From assembly GCA_951804985.1 (NCBI GenBank), contig OX638133.1:32079963-32143962 (forward strand): 64,000 bases of DNA, written 5' to 3'. The notes under the pieces are model-generated. The model was not told the DNA's origin. It did not search any database and was given only the letters and a program-made list of their open reading frames with translations. Made by a program: the position numbers and the translations under genes. Source of the DNA: Dryomyza anilis. Its lineage: Eukaryota > Arthropoda > Insecta > Diptera > Dryomyzidae. Position 1 is the first letter of the stretch. Every line of letters begins with the position of its first letter. This document shows positions 60,160 through 64,000 of the stretch, one piece after another.

Positions 60160-61180
60160 TGGTGCCAGAGATTTGACAATCTTTTTAGAATCCTTAAAAA
60201 ACCTGAAGAAATTTCACCTAACAAACTTATGCCCTATCACGTCAGGTTTACGAGATATATGACCATAAAGGTCCTAAAGTGACCGCATTATTACAATTTA
60301 TTTATTGAGAAAACTGTAGTAGTTATGGATTTGATGTCTGAGAACCAAATGTAGACACTACCCAAGGCTTCACTATCACTAACTGTAGTATATATTAAAT
60401 TTCTATCTCGTCCTTATAATTACAATATTAATGATTTTCAAAGGATCCATCTACATAATCGACTAATTTCATATTAAGGAGTTGCAAATGTATCATATTG
60501 TCCATGGAAAAAATATTCAGCATAAAAAAACATAAAAAATGGCCAAATATGTCAAAGCCGTACGAGCTATAGTTTCTCTAATACTGAGCAGTGCAAAGTA
60601 TTTTTTTTATTTTATATGAAACTTCAAATACTAAAGTTTTTCATAGCTTAAAATCCAATGATCCTTTAGTGGTGCCAAGGATTTGGCTTTATTTTTAATA
60701 TTCTGAATGTGTCCAAAATTTTATCTTACTATAAAATTATGTTCTATCGCGTCAGGATTTCGAGGTATTGACCCCCAAATATCTGGTAAATCCTTAATTG
60801 TTATTTCTAGAAAACGGTATTAGATATGATTTCTTGACTGAAAATCAAATGTAGGCATTCACCTAAGGATCTTTTCTGTAGTACAATTTAATTTTCCATC
60901 TCGTTCTTAAACCATCAATATTAAGTATTTTCAAAAATCTCTGCAGTTAATTGGCCAAATTTATATGAAGAATTATTAAATGTATCATTATGTCTTTGGA
61001 AAAAATATTGAGCATATCAAAACAGTAAAAATTATCATAGAAGCACTGAATGTATACTATTCAAATTTTTATAAGTACAAAAACTAAAACGATTCGTTGT
61101 AAACCTAACGTGATAGGACATAAGTTGGTTGGGTGAAATTTCGTCAGGATTCTAAAAAAAATTTCAATCTCCGTCGCACT
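60160..61180. repeat. 490-bp diverged tandem duplication with an inverted third part
   Basis: GGTGCCAGAGATTTG...CTATCACGTCAGGTTTACGAG...AACCAAATGTAGACA (60160-60350) recurs as GGTGCCAAGGATTTG...CTATCGCGTCAGGATTTCGAG...AATCAAATGTAGGCA (60673-60860). The segment 60209-60252 is present inverted at 61091-61142 (TGTAAACCTAACGTGATAGGACATAAG). Probably an old transposon with internal duplication. Confidence 0.7.
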
Positions 61181-61365
61181 GTGTTATTTTGTTTGCCAAT
61201 TATCTTAAGGAATTTCGTTATTTTCGAATTATATATTATGGCAAATTATGGTAATTGCTCAATTTACAAAAATTTCAGCACAAAATAATACTGGGATGTT
61301 TGTTACTTATTATTTTTCTGAGTGTCATAAATTTGAAATCCAGGAATTCTTAGGTATACTGAAAA

Positions 61366-61787
61366 AATGTCTTCTTCATATTGATGAATTTCGTTCATCA
61401 AACCATGATTCATTGTATTGAGGAACAATTCATAATACAAAACTTTAATGTTATGAATTCATAATCAATTTGATGAATGACTAAACAAATTTTCTAAAAT
61501 TTGATGAAGTGTATGCGAATATTATGTTTCATCATATTAATGAACAAATACATAAAACACAACATATATGTACATCATATTGAAGAATAAAATTCATGAG
61601 CTAAAATTCAATTAAAATATTTATTATTTCGTTCTTGGCAAATATTTAGTGTTCTCAAGTAGTTCTTGTTATATTTTATTAAAAATATGTTAGATTTATA
61701 AAAATTTTATAGTAGAAAATAAAAATCCGGACAAATTTTAAATGAAATCTTTTATATGATGAATCTGGTAGTTGGTGAAGAAATCAT
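61366..61787. mobile_element. ATTGATGAA palindrome-family element, interrupted by insertion
   Basis: CTTCATATTGATGAATTTCGTTC, TTCATCATATTAATGAACAAA and ATGTACATCATATTGAAG match the 19.0 and 49-50 kb copies. The family phrase GTAGTTGGTGAA at about 61769 is cut off by the CCCAGCAGG element at 61788. Confidence 0.65.
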
Positions 61788-62585
61788 CCCAGCAGGAAAT
61801 GTCCTCATTGACGACATCAATGATGAATCGAGGACATTAGAAAATTGAATCGAGGACATTAGAAAATTTGATGAATATGTCTACAAAAATTTCATAAATG
61901 ACATTGCATTAACGACGTCATACACCATATGTCATATATACATATATATATCCATGACATTGTGAAAATCTGTCATTGATGAAATGTTATTTATAACGTC
62001 ATTGATGAATATTAACATTCATATCACATACCCCTAAAGGTATGCAGCAATTACGTTGAGAAATGCATACAACCTTCTACCCCTAGGTAGCATTTACGCG
62101 AAAACTGAAAATTTGTGTTCGATGTCACCCTGCCATATAATTCAGAGGCACAAATTGAGGGATAGTAGTAATGTTGATAGATGAATGCCGTTAGCGAAGT
62201 ACGTTATTGACATTTCCAACCGAGAACAGAAGAAAATAATAAAATTGAAATAATAAATAAAATAATATAAATTAGAAAAAAAAAATATAAATTAAAATAT
62301 AAATAAAAAAAAATATATAAATTAAAAAAATAAATAAAAGAATAAAAAATAAAAAAATTACAAAAAAAATATGTATGACAATCATTTCTGACTTCATTGT
62401 TGAATATTGACGATGAATTGATGACGTACATGACATCGTCAATGCTATATCATGCATGAATCAGTTTGAGATTTGTATGAAAATGTCATCAATGCTTTGC
62501 AGGGCGAAAATGCTATCGGACATCGATGTTTCTGAACTGACATAGGGGAATCATTGAGGAATTATTGGTGAGATTTCCTGCTGGG
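61788..62585. mobile_element. 0.8-kb element with CCCAGCAGGAAAT inverted ends
   Basis: CCCAGCAGGAAAT at 61788-61800 and ATTTCCTGCTGGG at 62573-62585 are exact inverted ends (15 bp including flanking AT). The interior repeats GATGAATCGAGGACATTAGAAAAT, ATGACATTG and GACATCGTCAATG-type motifs and has an A-rich low-complexity segment at 62230-62370. No transposase frame. Non-autonomous; the class is not assigned. Confidence 0.75.
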
Positions 62586-64000
62586 ATAATATATAAATCA
62601 TAATATTAGAATTATAATATTAAAAAATGAAATGAAAAAAAAAATATATATTTTTTTTAGTACTACTCCGATGTTAATTTAATTTCCTAATAATTTAATT
62701 TCCATATTTCATCGTTGTTTTTACATTTTTATGCAATTTAAGAGACTTCGATTAGAATTAAATTAGAGTTTTAGTTTCGATTTGTGTATCAGCACAAAAA
62801 TTTGAACCATTTGCTTTATTCGGAACTTTCTAAAAATATATTCTTCAATGTAATATATTTAGCAAACAAATTATATAATAATAAGAATACTATTTATATT
62901 TTTTATTCTCAGTGTGATGTCCTTAATTTAAAAAACAAAAATTTTCCGAAGACTTTATTTATCAAATCGGATTAATACTTTTTTTAATTATTAAACTTTA
63001 AACTTTGACAAAATATCAGCTTTTATTTGTTTTGTAAAATCTAACAAAACACAAAAGTATTCATCAAAAAGCGTCATCAAATCCAGTGACATAACACTTT
63101 TTGACTTGTTCATTTTGTCGAGTTTTTTTTATATTTAATAAAAAAAAATCTGTCACTGGAATTTCACACTTTTTATTGAAAAATTAGTTTTTGTTTTGTT
63201 TTACGTAAAAATTGGAGACCAATAATAATACAAATTATTTTCAATTTAAATAAAAAATTTAAATAACAAAACGTTCATTGACAAAACATAAAAATTAAAA
63301 TATTCTTCATTCTGACCAGTTTTAAGGTTTAAATAAATTTCGAAATAACAATATTTTTTTAAAGTCGTTAATCTATAAAAATTTGAATTGTTTGCATAAA
63401 ATTTAAACTCTCAAAACGTTCAATTTTAAAACATTTAGTATTTACTATTAAGTACCTTCTAAAAAAATACTAAAATCATTTGTTAATTTAATTTTTGACC
63501 ACCAGCAGTAACAGTTAATTAATTATTTATTAAAATATAATAGATTTATCGTATAATCAACTCATTAATAGACCTTTATGGTCTCGAAGATGGCTCGAAC
63601 ACTTTGCAAACATAATGAACCGTCTTTAAAAACCATAACACAAAACCTTTGATAGACTCGTAAAAGTTCAGCTATCATAATGAACCATTTCAGAGCATAA
63701 AAGAACTTTTAATAGACACTTAATAAAAAACTATAAAATACCAAAACCAGTTTGCCACACATATTAAATTTCCAAATGTCAACAAATCACAGCATTTTCA
63801 CGCCTCAAAAGAAACCAAAAGAAGTATTAAAACAAATCAAAGAAAGAAAAAAAAATAAAATTTATTCAAAATCCTTTCGTTGAAGACTGCGATTAACCTA
63901 CTTGAATTGATTAAATGTATTTCTGACGTATGTCCACGCCTTGTATTCCGGACTTGCTCATTTTTTTGCACATTATTTGTATCGATTTTGTTTTATTTTT
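62586..64000. other. AT-rich, nothing recognised
   Basis: No gene, RNA or element ends seen. CCAGTGAC / GTCACTGG lie inverted near 63083 and 63153. Confidence 0.4.

Larger units (their letters stand above)
38284..64000 (+). other. Presumed long first intron of the 38105 gene (continues past the window)
   Basis: After the donor at 38284 I find no further plus-strand exon with coding-like composition. The interval is filled with SINEs, MITEs, satellites and AT-rich sequence, and it holds a ratchet-point candidate at 52697/52698. Introns of tens of kilobases are common in regulatory genes of large fly genomes. That this is one intron is inference; the gene could also end in non-coding exons that I cannot see. 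Confidence 0.4.

Overview
This window looks like gene-poor, strongly AT-rich nuclear DNA from a higher fly (Diptera; a calyptrate such as a blowfly or house-fly relative is my best guess, not proven). Evidence: two mini-me-like elements carrying the dipteran GTATATATATTCTTGATCAG core next to a GTCY microsatellite; Gypsy-type solo LTRs, one flanked by an ATAT duplication; opa-like TTG/CAA-rich non-coding islands; and a fly-type start context (CAAAAATG). There are no bacterial-type operons, CRISPR arrays or rRNA genes, and most open frames are by-products of tandem repeats.

Only one coding segment is convincing: a first coding exon at 38105-38283 (+), ending at a GT donor and rich in G/C at third codon positions. 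No later coding exon is visible, so 38284-64000 is probably the start of a very long intron. A juxtaposed acceptor/donor (TTTGCAG then GTATGT) at 52697/52698, with a long pyrimidine tract and a CTAAT branch-point candidate, has the form of a recursive-splicing ratchet point. The roughly 900 bases upstream of the exon look like promoter and 5' UTR. A second, weak candidate exon is at 24152-24208.

The rest is a dense collection of mobile elements and satellites. 0-10 kb: two minus-strand solo LTRs, each next to a CCCAAG-ended MITE with 60-bp internal repeats; one mini-me copy; foldback pieces. 10-16 kb: several short inverted-repeat elements; a 21-bp minisatellite with a 290-bp higher-order unit lying just 5' of a polypurine tract and LTR-like end; a mariner-type MITE still holding the first codons of a transposase. 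16-31 kb: a diverged satellite split by a mini-me insertion, A-rich degenerate repeats, a 21-bp minisatellite, and a 182-bp satellite that becomes a 318-bp dimer containing 30-bp palindromes. 32-46 kb: a 1.2-kb AGCAACATTTTGTT array, a hAT-like element with an 8-bp duplication, three copies of a tRNA-derived SINE, and a 2-kb almost perfect 8-bp array. 46-64 kb: foldback/MITE families with ATTGATGAA palindromes, TA-flanked CCCTAGTA elements, CACCCAGAAAA elements, a second tRNA-like SINE candidate, an 86-bp hAT-like MITE, and a 0.8-kb CCCAGCAGGAAAT element.
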